64,000 nucleotides of DNA from Ascarosepion bandense (GCA_037127315.1 JBBBDQ010000913.1:3287501-3351500); one strand, 5' to 3'; counted from the stretch's first letter, positions 10,850 to 22,259 are shown. Notes: a model not told the origin generated them from the letters alone. Made by a program: numbers and translations.

Positions 10850-11135
10850 GATGTCATTTTTCCTTATAAATCGATTTCTGCTAGAGTCGCACTATCTACT
10901 ACGCCTGCAGGAAGAACTAAGGCAGGTCGTGGCGTGTTGTTATGGCTCCATTTCAGGATTTTTATATCTCCCTAATATCCCTAGCGTTACACAGACAAAA
11001 TTCTCCTTAGTGTGTGGCCTGTACTTATTAAGAGAATTTTTGTATATCTCTTAAGCTGGGGTTTCCAAGGATTCTTTCAATATGTTTTTTGTTCCGTTTT
11101 TTATCATTTCAAGTGCACTTGCATTATTATTTTCT
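10819..11135 (-). mobile_element. RLE-type LINE-D 3' end, copy 3
   Basis: A (TAA)n tail at 10819-10848, then the family 3' UTR and the last codons (AAGCTGGGGTTTCCAAGG). Third of three head-to-tail copies, each starting at an ATT microsatellite. Confidence 0.75.
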
Positions 11136-12235
11136 TTGATTTCTGTTGTATACACATTTCCTTCCTGGTCTCAACCAGAGACCTAAGCTCAAATATGATA
11201 TTTTGCACTGATCATTTTTGGGAAAAAAAACCTTAAGACCACACTCATTTTACATAGATAAAATTCTTCCTAATGTGTGAGATCAAACTCTTCCTAATTG
11301 TCAGTATCTTTTTATTTTTTATAAGGCATTGATTACCAGGAATCCCTTCAAGCAGTCTATCATAATCTTTTCCAATCAATCCGAGGGCTCCAACTATAAG
11401 TAGGATTACTGATGTCCACATGTGCCATATTTGTTAGTTTTCCACTTCAAGATCCTTGTATTTTCTATAGTTTTTGAAGATTTTTAAAAATACATTACAA
11501 TCTACAGGGACTGCCATGTCAATAAAAACATATATTCTGTACTTGTGATCTTGATCACGGTATCTGGTTGATTAGCTTTAATTTTTCTACCTCTGTGTCA
11601 AGTCCCATAAAATTGTTGCAGGTCCTATCTGTGTAATCGGGTTTTATTTATGTTCATACTAGTTTCTTGCAATTTTTTGTGCCAGTTTCTTGCGGTTAAT
11701 AATAATCATTAGTTTCTTTACTTTGATTCGGGCTGTAAATGCATTTCTTTCCGGGTCTCAACCAGAGACATAGGGTCAGAAATGATATGATGACATTTTA
11801 CCACAGAACATTTTTTGAGAAAAAATCACATTCGTTTTACATGAATAAATCCCTTCGTAAGATGTGAGTTACAATCGTGAGAACAATTTTTTTTATTTCT
11901 TTAAAACTGGGGCTACCAGGTATCTTTTCCAATCAAATCGAGGTCTCTAACTAGAACTGAAATTGTTGATGTCCTAACGTGCCCCTTTTTTTGAGATTTC
12001 GATTTCAAGGTCCTTATACGTTTTTTAAAGATCTTCAAAGATGCATTACTGTCTACAGGGACCGCCATATCAATAAGAATGCATATTCTAAGATTTGTAG
12101 CCACTGATCACGATATATGGGCGATTATATTTGAGTGTTCTATGTGTATTGTAAAGACCCATAAAATTACTACAGGTTCTATCTCTGTAAACGTATCTGG
12201 GTAGTGTTAATACCTATTTCTTGTAGTTTGAGTTT
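11136..12235 (-). mobile_element. Second RLE-type LINE family, two diverged 3' fragments
   Basis: Two related segments (about 11160-11640 and 11750-12235), each containing GGGACTGCCATGTCAATAA or GGGACCGCCATATCAATAA. On the - strand this reads IDMAVPVDSNASLKIF, which parallels IDIACPADCNIAIKEF of the 45 kb element. That places it in the same endonuclease domain family but clearly diverged. Another fragment is at 49440-49690. Frameshifts and stops are frequent. Confidence 0.6.
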
Positions 12236-12239
12236 TAGT

Positions 12240-12706
12240 TTTTTTTAACGGCATATCAACCTCTATGGGTTATTTAATGCCAAAAAGGTAGGGTTTTAAG
12301 GGATTTTTTAAAATGTTCGGTTATAGTAAGAAGGTTGATTTAGTTAGATCTTGATTAAATATTTTCTTTTAGAAACTGAAAAAGTCTTGTGGTTTTGTAT
12401 TCAAAAATGTATTGCTTGTAATAATTTTTTTCCTTCAAAACTATGTTATGGCAATATTTTTCCTTCAAAACTGTATTGTTGGTAATATTTTTCATTCAAA
12501 AATGTATATTTTTCTATAAAAATCTATTTTTATACCTTCATAGTGTTTGGGGGGTTAACTATTTGCCCATAGCTGGGACCCGAACAGGTGCTACCACCCC
12601 GGGTTAGGGTGGACAACAGCAACTAAGAGGTGGTTCCATGCTCCTCACAACCTCTCAATCAGAGGCCTTGCTGCCGGATGCAGTTTACCGTCATACCCAG
12701 GACCAT
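12240..12706 (+). mobile_element. Repeat F, dispersed element of about 500 bp
   Basis: Starts TTTAACGGCATATCAACCTC and GGTTATTTAATGCCAAAAAGG. It contains several TGTATTGNTGGTAATATTTTTC-like units, then GGGGGTTAACTATTTGCCCA, and ends GTTTACCGTCATACCCAGGA. Other copies are at 30806-31258 (-), 31541-32118 (-) and 59496-60032 (+). No ORF and no tRNA head were found. Class unknown. Confidence 0.7.
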
Positions 12707-12775
12707 TCTTGTAGATTTTCAGTAAATGTTGCATATTCTACAATTCAAATATTGGCCCACTCTGCCATGCCAGGT

Positions 12776-12900
12776 TGAGCACCTCGAGGTGGTGTAATGA
12801 TTAGCAAGCATGTCTTGCTAGAACCTATTAAAACTAGGTAATGAGTTCGATCCTCACTGGGTACCTAATACTTTCGGCCTTGTGCCACATCTAAGCTTAA
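12776..12900 (+). mobile_element. SINE-B, tRNA-related
   Basis: GAGCACCTCGAGGTGGTG, then TGATTAGCAAGCATGTCTTG, and an exact B box GTTCGATCC at about 12846. It ends TTTCGGCCTTGTGCCACATC. It is better preserved than the 3.3 kb copy. Confidence 0.65.
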
Positions 12901-13262
12901 TTTGGAAGATCAACTCCACCATGCCAGGTTTTACAGTCCACTTGGTACCAATGCCGTACAACCTGATAGAAGACAGTTGTTTCTGAATATTTATCAGACA
13001 ATCTGCAATTCTCGGCTAACACACTTTTTCAGTATGTGTACCTGGCAACTTCCAATCAGCAAGCATTTTCCTGTAAAACAAGAACAAAACATTCGTTTTC
13101 AGATTTTAACCCTGCACTACGGTACCACTGACGGGTATAGGGTTGTCCACATCTTTTTTTTTTTTTTTTTTTTTTTAAACGGGCAATGTATTAAACATGA
13201 AGAGACTTGTCTTCCCATCGCTTCTGCATTTGATACATTGCATTTTTTTAAAATCTATAATC
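12901..13262. other. No gene supported; T-run
   Basis: A reading frame of about 138 codons crosses a T-run at about 13153-13176 and enters a LINE 3' end. It has no recognisable domain and is probably chance. Confidence 0.45.
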
Positions 13263-13690
13263 GTGTCGCCCTAAAAAAAAGGCATTTTACTGCCACTGTT
13301 GTGCAGGAGGTTACATAGAAAGAAAATTATGAGAAAGAGTGACAGGTTACAGGGGGTGTCAGGGAGAGGGTAAGATAAAGATGAGAATACTAATGAGAGT
13401 GGGGTGGATGGAGAAAGAAACATGAGAGAGAGGATGCAAGTATTGAGACAGGAGATGACTATTGACTTTACATTTGAATTCTTGAAGGTTGTAGCTGTCG
13501 GGAAAGCAAGTAAACGGAAGAGAATTTCACAGGCATAAGTGCGAGAAAAGAAGCTCCTGCAGTAGAATTTGCGTTTAAGATTTATTCATTTCACAGAAAA
13601 AGGGTAGGACCTATTGTTGCTAGTTTTGTGACTCGAGTAAATTCATATACAGGGGACACCAGTGAGCTAAGTTCGTCAGAGCAGAAGCCG
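13263..13690 (-). mobile_element. LINE-C 3' end
   Basis: 3' UTR (GGCATTTTACTGCCACTG and GTGCAGGAGGTTACATAG as seen on the + strand) plus the terminal coding part. Followed about 150 bp later by another copy in the same orientation. Confidence 0.75.
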
Positions 13691-13837
13691 TGAACATATA
13701 TGTAGAAGAGACACAGGGAAGCCACGTTGCACCGATGAGGAAGTGACAGTATCTGAGTTATCTATGTCTTCTAGTACGACGAATAGTACCGGACACTTAG
13801 TTCGAAACATTGGAGTTACCTTTTCTTTTATATATAT

Positions 13838-14480
13838 ATAATCATATCGCCCAAAGCAAGGCATTTTACTGCCACTGATTTGCATGGGGTTACATAGGAG
13901 AAAAGTTATGAGAAAGAGTGACAGGTTATAGGGGGAATCAGGAAGTGAGTAAGAAAAGGATGAGAATACTTATGGGAGTGGAATGGACGAAGAAAGGAAC
14001 ATGAGAGAGAGGATGCAGGTTAGTGAGATAGGAGACGACTATTGACTTTACATTTAAATTATTGGAGATTATAGTTGTCAGGAAAGCAAGTAAATGGAAG
14101 GGAATTCCACAGGCGGGAAGTGCAAGAAAAGAAGCTGTGGGGTAGAATTTGCATTTACAATTTATTGGTTTCACAGTTAAAGGGTGGGACCTAGTTGCTA
14201 ATCTTGTGGCTCGAGTAAATTTCTGTCTAGGGGGCACCAGTGATCAGAGCAGAAGCCGTGAAAATATTTGTAAAACAGACACAGAGAAGCCACATTGCGC
14301 CCGTGAGAAAGTGATTGTATTCGAGCTGTCAAGTCGGGATCGATTAAATTACGGATTCTCCGTTGGATTTTGTCAAGGACCCCTAGGTGTATGGCAGGGG
14401 CACCCGACCAGATATGGCTGCAGTATTCAATGTACGGGCGGATGATAGATTTATATATGTGCAGGATTGTTTCGTTTTCT
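13838..14480 (-). mobile_element. LINE-C 3' end, longer copy
   Basis: The - strand frame 13938-14237 reads TRATRLATRSHPLTVKPINC, then the RLWNSLP-equivalent segment and YNLQ-equivalent codons with a frameshift. Upstream, the + strand sequence CGGATTCTCCGTTGGATTTT and CCAGATATGGCTGCAGTATT extends further into the RT C-terminal region than the neighbouring copy. No intact ORF. Confidence 0.75.
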
Positions 14481-14582
14481 GTTTTAGGTTCTTTGCCACT
14501 TCAGTACACGCATTATAATTTATATGCATGTATGGTTTATTTTACACCTACTTGAAATTCGCTTTTTGAATTTGTTGAATTT

Positions 14583-14667
14583 CGTACCAAGACAATTCAC
14601 GTCAAAACAGCCTGTATCAACTGACATCTACTGGCAACAACAGGCAAATTTGCCAGAATCAGAATTA

Positions 14668-14703
<36 letters not shown>

Positions 14704-14798
14704 TGATTAAATGTACGTTGCGACACGAAAATTTCTATGTTTCGAGATAGAATCTCGTCATCAGGCAATGTTGGATGTTGGTTGTGAGAATGATTTAC

Positions 14799-14835
<37 letters not shown>

Positions 14836-14900
14836 ATACATTGCATTTTTACCATGGGGAGATAAATGATGTTCTAATGAGAGTCTGATTTGTGTTGGCA

Positions 14901-14938
<38 letters not shown>

Positions 14939-15003
14939 TTTGTACCAAGACAATGTACTTCAAAACAAAAGCAAATTTGTCAGAATAAGAATTTACCTTA
15001 TAT
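14583..15003. repeat. Duplicated TTGTACCAAGACAAT segment flanking (TA)n tracts
   Basis: GTACCAAGACAATTCACGTC (14583-14675) recurs as GTACCAAGACAATGTACTTC (14938-15003). Each runs into (TA)n. The (TA)n tracts lie at 14672-14699, 14802-14832 and 14903-14935. The hammerhead-like motif lies between the first two. Confidence 0.7.
14715..14771 (-). ncRNA. Hammerhead ribozyme-like motif (type I), copy 1
   Basis: On the - strand: ACATUGC-type stem I 5' arm (ACATTGC), core CTGATGA, stem II GAGAT/ATCTC with loop TCT after one extra C, core GAAA, stem III ACAT/GTGT, cleavage triplet GTC, then stem I 3' arm GCAACGT (one A-C mismatch in seven pairs). All invariant hammerhead core positions are present in order. 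The single C between CTGATGA and stem II is atypical. Hammerheads are known in Penelope-like elements and in retrozymes. Self-cleavage itself is inferred, not shown. Confidence 0.6.
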
Positions 15004-15024
15004 ATATATATACATGCATATATT

Positions 15025-15340
15025 TGTCATCCATATACAAGCCAGTTTCGCTGCATCAAAGCTCATCAGTGTGGCTAGACATTCACTTGCTTCTGGCCGG
15101 GATCGAAACTCGATCGAATTGGTGTGAATTGGAGTTGCTAACCCCTAAGCCATAGGCGTATGGAATCAGGGAAGTGAAATTTTAACGTGTTGTATATAAG
15201 CATTGTATACAGACACCAGTCACCGAAAGAACTCAATTCATTAGTGAAGAGTAATGCATAAATTGAGGAAGTGATAGCAGTTTTTTTTTAATTTTCCTCT
15301 CTAGAGTGCTCAATCGTAATGAGAGCATATTATATTCGTC
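15025..15340 (-). mobile_element. SINE-J, copy 2
   Basis: - strand head CCTATGGCTTAGGGGTTAGC, with A box TGGCTTAGGGG, and GAGTTTCGATCCCGGCC as the B-box region. It shares the GTGCTCAATCGTAATGAGAG and CAATTCATTAGTGAA segments with the 8.7 kb copy. Confidence 0.7.
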
Positions 15341-15555
15341 ATCCACATACAAGCCTATATATATATATCTATATATATATACTCTGTCTTTCTCCATATT
15401 TCCACTCTGCCTCTTGTGCTCTTTATCTACTCTCTCTCCTACAGTTTCATCCTTCTTCTCTCAGTCAACCTCTCTCTAACATCTGTGTCTCTATCTACAA
15501 CCACTTGCCTCCTCTCTGGTGGTTTATCTTCATGTTCTTTCCCAATAAAATTGTC

Positions 15556-15592
<37 letters not shown>

Positions 15593-15790
15593 CAAACTCT
15601 CCCCTTCTCTTTTCCATTTCAAGCAATGCATCAATTTCTTTCTAGCTCATCTCATCCTTGATACTCACTCTCTCTTTCCCTCCCCCTCTCTCTCTTTTAT
15701 TAACATCTTTTTTCTTCCTCCTCTCTTTTTGACATTCATTTTTATCTCTCTTCTTTTCTTTGTTATATGCCTTCGCCATTTATTAACTGA
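15341..15790. repeat. Pyrimidine-rich tract with (TC)n
   Basis: TA-rich start, then about 350 bp rich in CTCT, including (TC)n at 15561-15589. Reading frames are low-complexity S/L/F. Confidence 0.8.
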
Positions 15791-16664
15791 CTAGCAGTAT
15801 AGCCCGGCGTTGCTCGGGTGTAATGAAAGCTTTAAAACTAATCCATGGTCCTAGAGCTCAGACTGTTTGGACGTTCGCACGAAAGACTAAAAAGCAATAG
15901 TTGTTTCCAGTCAAAGCGAAACCGTACATTGAAAGAAAAATGAATGGATATAAGTCAAATTTTGATTTCCGGTATCAATGTCAAATAAGTTTTCCGTCGC
16001 AAAGTGAATTTTGATGGCTAAATAAGTCCTCTGATTAAATGGTATGATGGCTGAGACTAAGAACTACAATTATACCTACTTAGAGCAAAACCCGAAACAA
16101 AGACCAAAATAAAAGGGCCGAAAACCTGATTTTGATCAGACCCGATAGGATATCGGCGTATCGATTTTCAATATTGGAGTCAAATAAGTCATCCAAGGAC
16201 AAACTAGCCTAAGTGAGTCCATGAAAACTTATCGTACCCATCGGGAGTAAAATTGGAGAAAATGAGCCATATTGATGACTGAATATCGGTTTTTTGTTCT
16301 GATTCGATAGAATATCAGGGGTATCGATTTCCGATATCGAGAAAGATTAGTCGTCTGAGAAGATCTACTCATATTTGAGACTCAAAACTATAATTTTCCC
16401 AAGTTAGAGCAAATTCTGCAGCAAGAACCACGATAAAAGGGCTGAAATCCTGATCTTGATCAGACTTGATCGGATATCGGGGTATCGATTTCCAATATCG
16501 GGGAGAAATCTGAAAGAGTAGCCCATGACCTGACCGGAAGCCTAAAGAATATGTGTGTGAAGTTTGGTAAGAATCGGATAAAAATTGTGGATTTGTATAA
16601 AGGACATACATACAGACATATAGACAGACAGACACACAAACATCTTGCCTTTTATTTATATAGA
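15791..16664 (-). mobile_element. Non-autonomous Helitron, complete, 874 bp
   Basis: The - strand starts TCTATATAAATAAAAGGCAA after an A. It ends with a GC-rich hairpin (CCCGAGCAACGCCGGG), 9 nt, then CTAG before a T. This is the 5'-TC, 3' hairpin plus CTRR and A|T insertion signature of Helitrons. The interior has three near-repeats of GATATCGGNGTATCGATTTN. No Rep/helicase coding was found. Shorter relatives lie at 33.6, 35.9 and 36.8 kb. Confidence 0.75.
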
Positions 16665-16734
16665 TAAAATTTATTATTTCTTTCATATTCCCTACACTGA
16701 TTGCCATCCAGTCTTTTGTAGTTTCCAGATTGTT

Positions 16735-17033
16735 ATGGTGCTCTCCTACGAGGAATAGACTCTTTCTTTTGCTATATATAAATTACCTGTGTGATTTCTA
16801 AAGAGCAGTTAAGTATAGCAGTCAAGTTAGCAAGAGCAGTTGACGACTGCTACTAGTCAGGCAGCGTAATAATACCTTTGGACTTACTTATTTCTATATT
16901 ACTTATTATTAACACTTCCTTTGGATATCTTGATTCTTGTTATACTAATACATTGTTTTGAACATACCTCCTTGCTCCGTGTCTAACTTCTGACACAAAC
17001 CAGTCACTACAATTTCACCACAACTCTACAACA
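16735..17033 (+). mobile_element. Probable LTR fragment with primer-site-like junction
   Basis: TATA-like GCTATATATAAATTAC, then an AT-rich stretch and a CA-terminated end (CTCTACAACA). The next bases, AATTGGAGACGATGATCC, resemble the start of a Ty3/Gypsy internal region in position and form. The left boundary is unclear and no second LTR is visible. Confidence 0.45.
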
Positions 17034-17081
17034 AATTGGAGACGATGATCCACAACACAGGTATCTTCGAATATTCTTAAA

Positions 17082-17685
17082 TCATTTCACCCCAAACAAG
17101 GCAGGACCGCTACTTGTACGAAGTGGGTTACAGTGAGAGAAAACAATTGGTACAGAGGGTATTGAATAAAGGATAAAAGATGAACGAGATTCAAGAAGAT
17201 AGAAGATGGCAGATGAAGTTGCATTTAAACGCTTGGAGATTGTAGCTGTTAGAGAAACAAGTAAACGGAAGGGAGTTCCAAAAACGTAAAGTGCGAGAAA
17301 ATAAACTTTTAGAGCAGAAGTGGAAGTTAAATTTGACTATTTCAACGGTAAAAGGGTAAAACCTAGATGCCAATATAGTCGCACGCTTAAAATTACGTGG
17401 TTGGAGCAGCAGGAAGCTCGTTAAAGCAATTGCCATGAAAATATTTGTATAAAAGACAGACGAAAGCTACGTCACGTCGGTGAGAAAGTGACTGAAGTCG
17501 AGATTCCAAGTCAGGACCGATTACACTGAAGACCCTTCTTTGGATTTTGTCGAGAACCTCGAGATGAGCAGCAGGAACACCCAGCCAGATATGGCAACAA
17601 CACTCAATGCACGGACGAATGGCAGATTTATAAAATCTGGTCGGAAGCCCCTGCCATTCATCTCTGGATTCTCGACAGACTCCAA
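17082..17685 (-). mobile_element. LINE-C 3' end, longer copy
   Basis: - strand frame 17191-17436 reads RFYPFTVEIVKFNFHFCSKS, then LFSRTLRFWNSLPFTCF and SYNLQAFKCNFICHLLSS. This is the clearest view of the RT C-terminal SRT..WNSLP...YNLQ.FK pattern. It ends about where a second copy starts on the opposite strand. Confidence 0.8.
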
Positions 17686-18170
17686 ATGAGAATCTGTAAC
17701 GTAATCGGTCCTGACCTGATCAGTTCGACCCCAGCCACTTTCTCACCGGCTTCCCTCTGTCTATTTTACAAATATTTTCATGGCTTCTGCTCCAACGAAC
17801 TTATCTCACTGATGCTCCCTTCACAAAAGTTTTTCTCGAACAACCAGACTGGCAACAATGCCCCACCCTTTTCCAGTTAAATCAACTAAATGCAGCCGTC
17901 ACGTCTACTCCCACAGCTTCTTTTCTCGCACGCTCCGCTTGTGGTACTCCCTTCCTTATACTTGCTTCCCTGACGGCTACAATCTCCAAGAATTTAAATG
18001 CAATGCCGATCCCCATCTCTTGTCCTCAGTCCTTCTAAAGTCCTTTCCACATCACCGTGTATCTTGTTTTTTTCCTTGCTCACTCTACCCTCGCAACTGT
18101 CTTCCCACTGGTATTCCCATATTTCTCTTGCTCTTTCTCCGACACCCCTAGTAACTGGTTGGTATTTCTC
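17686..18170 (+). mobile_element. LINE-C 3' region, + strand
   Basis: Frame 17686-17880 (RICNVIGPDLISSTPATFSP, then SLCLFYKYFHGFC) continues after a frameshift into 17858-18151 (FFSRTLRLWYSLPYTCF, then YNLQEFKCNADPHLLSS). Head-to-head with the preceding minus-strand copy. Its 3' UTR has expanded into the following minisatellite. Confidence 0.8.
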
Positions 18171-18897
18171 TTCACTCTCCTCTTGCTTAAACCTTCACTC
18201 CCCTCTTGTTTAAACCTTCACTCTTCTCTTGCTTAAACCTTCACTCTCCTCTTGCTTAAACCATCACTCTCCTCTTGTTTAAACCTTCACTCTCCTCTTG
18301 CTTAAACCTTCACTCTCCTCTTGTTTAAACCTTCACTCTTCTCTTGCTTAAACTTTCACTCTCCTCTTGCTTAAACCTTCACTCTCCTCTTGCTTAAACC
18401 TTCACTCTCCTCTTGCTTAAACCTTCACTCTCCTCTTGTTTAAACCTTCACTCTTCTCTTGCTTAAACCTTCACTCTCCTCTTGCTTAAACCTTCACTCT
18501 CCTCTTGTTTAAACCTTCACTCTTCTCTTGCTTAAACCTTCACTCTCCTCTTGCTTAAACCTTCACTCTCCTCTTGTTTAAACCTTCACTCTTCTCTTGC
18601 TTAAACCTTCACTCTCCTTTTGCTTAAACCTTCACTCTCCTCTTGTTTAAACCTTCACTCTCCTCTTGCTTAAACCTTCACCCTCCTCTTGCTTAAACCT
18701 TCACTCTTCTCTTGCTTAAACCTTCACCCTCCTCTTGCTTAAACCTTCACTCTCCTCTTGCTTAAACCTTCACTCCCCTCTTGTTTAAACCTTCACTCTT
18801 CTCTTGCTTAAACCTTCACTCTCCTCTTGCTTAAACCATCACTCTCCTCTTGTTTAAACCTTCACCCTCCTCTTGCTTAAACCTTCACTCTTCTCTT
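18171..18897. repeat. 23-bp minisatellite, about 31 units
   Basis: Unit ACTCTCCTCTTGCTTAAACC plus TTC. Variants differ at three positions (CTCC/CTTC/CCCC, GCTT/GTTT, CCTT/CCAT). There are no unique spacers, so it is not a CRISPR. It begins exactly in the CT-rich 3' UTR of LINE-C. Confidence 0.95.
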
Positions 18898-18959
18898 ATG
18901 ACAATGCTACTAAGACGCAAGAGATTACTGAGAGTGAAACAAAATAAGTAAGCGTTAGG

Positions 18960-19180
18960 AAAAAGAAAGGACAATAAAAAAAAAACAGAGTTCAGAAAGA
19001 GAGAATACGTTGATTTCCGATGCATATAATCTATTTAAGGGTCATAGGTGGCCTTACGGACGAGAAGTGCGAGAGAAGAAACTATTAACCAGAAATACAA
19101 AGCTTGAGTAAATATTTTGCAGGAAAATCTATGAGAATGTCGGAAAAGTTCTCGGCCGATTATTCTCGAAATACTACTTA
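18960..19180 (-). mobile_element. Decayed LINE-C fragment
   Basis: GCCTTACGGACGAGAAGTGC and GAGAGAAGAAACTATTAACC match the FSRT..WNSLP-coding segment of the family in reverse. The flanks are too diverged to assign. Confidence 0.5.
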
Positions 19181-19319
19181 GGTACAACATTATTGCTTTT
19201 ACCTAAACTTGAACAACGAAGACTAATGTCGTTGGTTATGATTCAGCTACGGTAGGCTCCGAACAGATTTCAGGTCTATCTAACTAGTTAGCTGGCCATC
19301 TGATTATTTCAGTTTGTTC

Positions 19320-19320
19320 T

Positions 19321-19368
<48 letters not shown>

Positions 19369-19429
19369 TTATGTAAGTCTGTTTTCTGTCTATTTATCTA
19401 TCTATCTAAGTCTGTTTTCTGTCTATCTG

Positions 19430-19488
<59 letters not shown>

Positions 19489-19505
19489 CAGTCTGTTATT
19501 TATCA

Positions 19506-19551
<46 letters not shown>

Positions 19552-19604
19552 TTATGTAAGTCTGTTTTCTGTCTATTTATCTATCTATCTAAGTCTGTTT
19601 TCTG

Positions 19605-19646
<42 letters not shown>

Positions 19647-19685
19647 CTATCCTATCTATCTATCTATCTAGTCTGTTATTTATCA

Positions 19686-19746
<61 letters not shown>

Positions 19747-19852
19747 AGTCTGTTTTCTGTCTATCTATCTATCTATCTACCTATCTATCTATTTATGTAA
19801 GTCTGTTTTCTGTCTATTTATCTATCTATCTAAGTCTGTTTTCTGTCTATCT

Positions 19853-19899
<47 letters not shown>

Positions 19900-19955
19900 A
19901 GTCTGTTATTTATCAATCTAAGTCTGTTATTTATCTATTTATCTATCTATGTAAG

Positions 19956-20000
<45 letters not shown>

Positions 20001-20063
20001 GTAAGTCTGTTTTCTGTCTATCTATCTTTATCTATCTATCTATCTATCTAAGTCTGTTTTCTG

Positions 20064-20123
<60 letters not shown>

Positions 20124-20147
20124 AGTCTGTTTTCTGTCTATCTATCT

Positions 20148-20186
<39 letters not shown>

Positions 20187-20240
20187 AGTCTGTTTTCTGT
20201 CTATCTATTTATCTATCTATCTATCTAAGTCTGTTTTCTG

Positions 20241-20288
<48 letters not shown>

Positions 20289-20301
20289 AGTCTGTTTTCT
20301 G

Positions 20302-20350
<49 letters not shown>

Positions 20351-20446
20351 GTCTGTTATTTATCAATCTATCTATCTTTCTATCTATCTAAGTCTGTTAT
20401 TTATCAATCTAAGTCTGTTATTTATCTATTTATCTATCTATGTAAG

Positions 20447-20491
<45 letters not shown>

Positions 20492-20609
20492 ATATCTATC
20501 TATCTCTTCAAACATCTATCTATCTATCTATCTATCTATCTATGTAAGTCTGTTTTCTGTCTATCTATTTATCTATCTATCTATCTAAGTCTGTTTTCTG
20601 TCTATCTAT

Positions 20610-20644
<35 letters not shown>

Positions 20645-20666
20645 AGTCTGTTTTCTGTCTATCTAT

Positions 20667-20705
<39 letters not shown>

Positions 20706-20763
20706 AGTCTGTTTTCTGTCTATCTATTTATCTATCTATCTATCTATCTAAGTCTGTTTTCTG

Positions 20764-20799
<36 letters not shown>

Positions 20800-20815
20800 A
20801 GTTTTCTGTTTTCTG

Positions 20816-20848
<33 letters not shown>

Positions 20849-20944
20849 GTCTGTTATTTATCAATCTATCTATCTTTCTATCTATCTAAGTCTGTTATTT
20901 ATCAATCTAAGTCTGTTATTTATCTATTTATCTATCTATGTAAG

Positions 20945-20989
<45 letters not shown>

Positions 20990-21196
20990 GTAAGTCTGTT
21001 TTCTATCTATTTATCTATCTATCTATTTGTCTATCTATCTATGTAAGGCTGTTATCTAACTATCTATCTATTTGTCTATATATCTATCTATGTAAGTCTG
21101 TTATCTATGTATCTAAGTCTGTTATTTATCTATCTATGTGAGTCTATTATCTATCTATCTATCTAAGTCTATTATCTATCTATCTATCTAAGTCTG

Positions 21197-21247
<51 letters not shown>

Positions 21248-21595
21248 AGTCTGTTCTCTATCTATTTATCTAAGTCTGTTTTCTATCTATCTATCTATCT
21301 ATTTGTCTATCTATATATGTAAGTCTGTTATCTATCTATCTATGTATGTAAGTCTGTTATCTATCTATCTATCTATCTATCTAAGTCTGTTATCTATCTA
21401 TCTATCTATCTATCTAAGTCTGTTATCTATCTATCTATCTATGTAAGTCTGTTATCTATCTATCTATCTATCTATCTGTCTATCTATCTAAGTCTGTTAT
21501 CTATATATCTATCTATCTGTCTATCTATCTAAGTCTGTTATCTATCTATCTATCTATGTAAGTCTGTTATCTATCTATCTATCTATGTAAGTCTG

Positions 21596-21629
<34 letters not shown>

Positions 21630-21714
21630 GTCTGTCTATGTAAGTCTGTTATCTATCTATCTATCTATCTATCTATGTAAGTCTGTTATCTATCTATCTA
21701 TCTATGTAAGTCTG

Positions 21715-21757
<43 letters not shown>

Positions 21758-21778
21758 AGTCTGTTATTTATCTATTTA
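19320..21778. repeat. 2.46-kb TATC array with recurring spacer
   Basis: (CTAT)n blocks of variable length are separated dozens of times by AAGTCTGTTTTCTGT or AAGTCTGTTATTTATCAAT/AAGTCTGTTATCTAT. The spacer variant changes along the array: TTTTCTG forms dominate to about 21.0 kb, TTATCTA forms afterwards. This gives a higher-order structure. The embedded S/I/Y/L reading frames are artefacts. Confidence 0.95.
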
Positions 21779-22259
21779 TGCACGCACGCTTGTGATTTTG
21801 TTTGTATTTGCTATAGAGATGGAAGAAACAAAGTGATTATTCGCCTTTGGTTTGTGGTTTAAAGTTCCAGACAGTGGGAGGTCGAAGGAAGAATTAAATA
21901 TAAAAAGTAACCCCACAAAGAAAGACACTCAAAAATTATTTCTTTCAAATTCTTAACCCTTAGAGTTCTAGTCCATAAAAAATTCAAAAATAAATCTCTG
22001 TAAGATTTTGCAAAAAGAAAAGAAAACTAAAAACAAAAAAAAATAAATAAACAAAAAGAAGCGGAGAAAAAATAAACTGGTCCATTTTTTACGTCCTTCC
22101 AGAAACGACTTCTTTCTTTTATTTTTCCTTTTTTTCTTTTTTTTTTTTCTACTTAGTCCTTTTCGTCAGGTTATTCCAAGTTCTCGTTGGCAAGGAAGCT
22201 GGACAGAAAACAAGTGACAAGAAAAAAATAAAATAAAATAAACAAAGAAAAACGGAAAC
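21779..22259. other. A/T-rich, no gene seen
   Basis: A-rich then T-rich simple sequence (for example TTTTTCTTTTTTTTTTTT near 22130), with no frame or repeat relation. Confidence 0.5.

Noticed and set aside
12902..13318. 138-codon frame as a gene
   Set aside because: Crosses a T-run and ends in a LINE 3' UTR. No domain or codon signature.
14628..14855. Frames containing YIYIYI runs (here and at several other (TA)n tracts)
   Set aside because: Direct translation of TA microsatellites.
18171..18897. CRISPR array
   Set aside because: Regular repeats but no unique spacers, and the context is eukaryotic. It is a minisatellite.
20349..20588. Frame encoding YLSIYLSI repeats
   Set aside because: Translation of the TATC array, in which stops are rare in one register.
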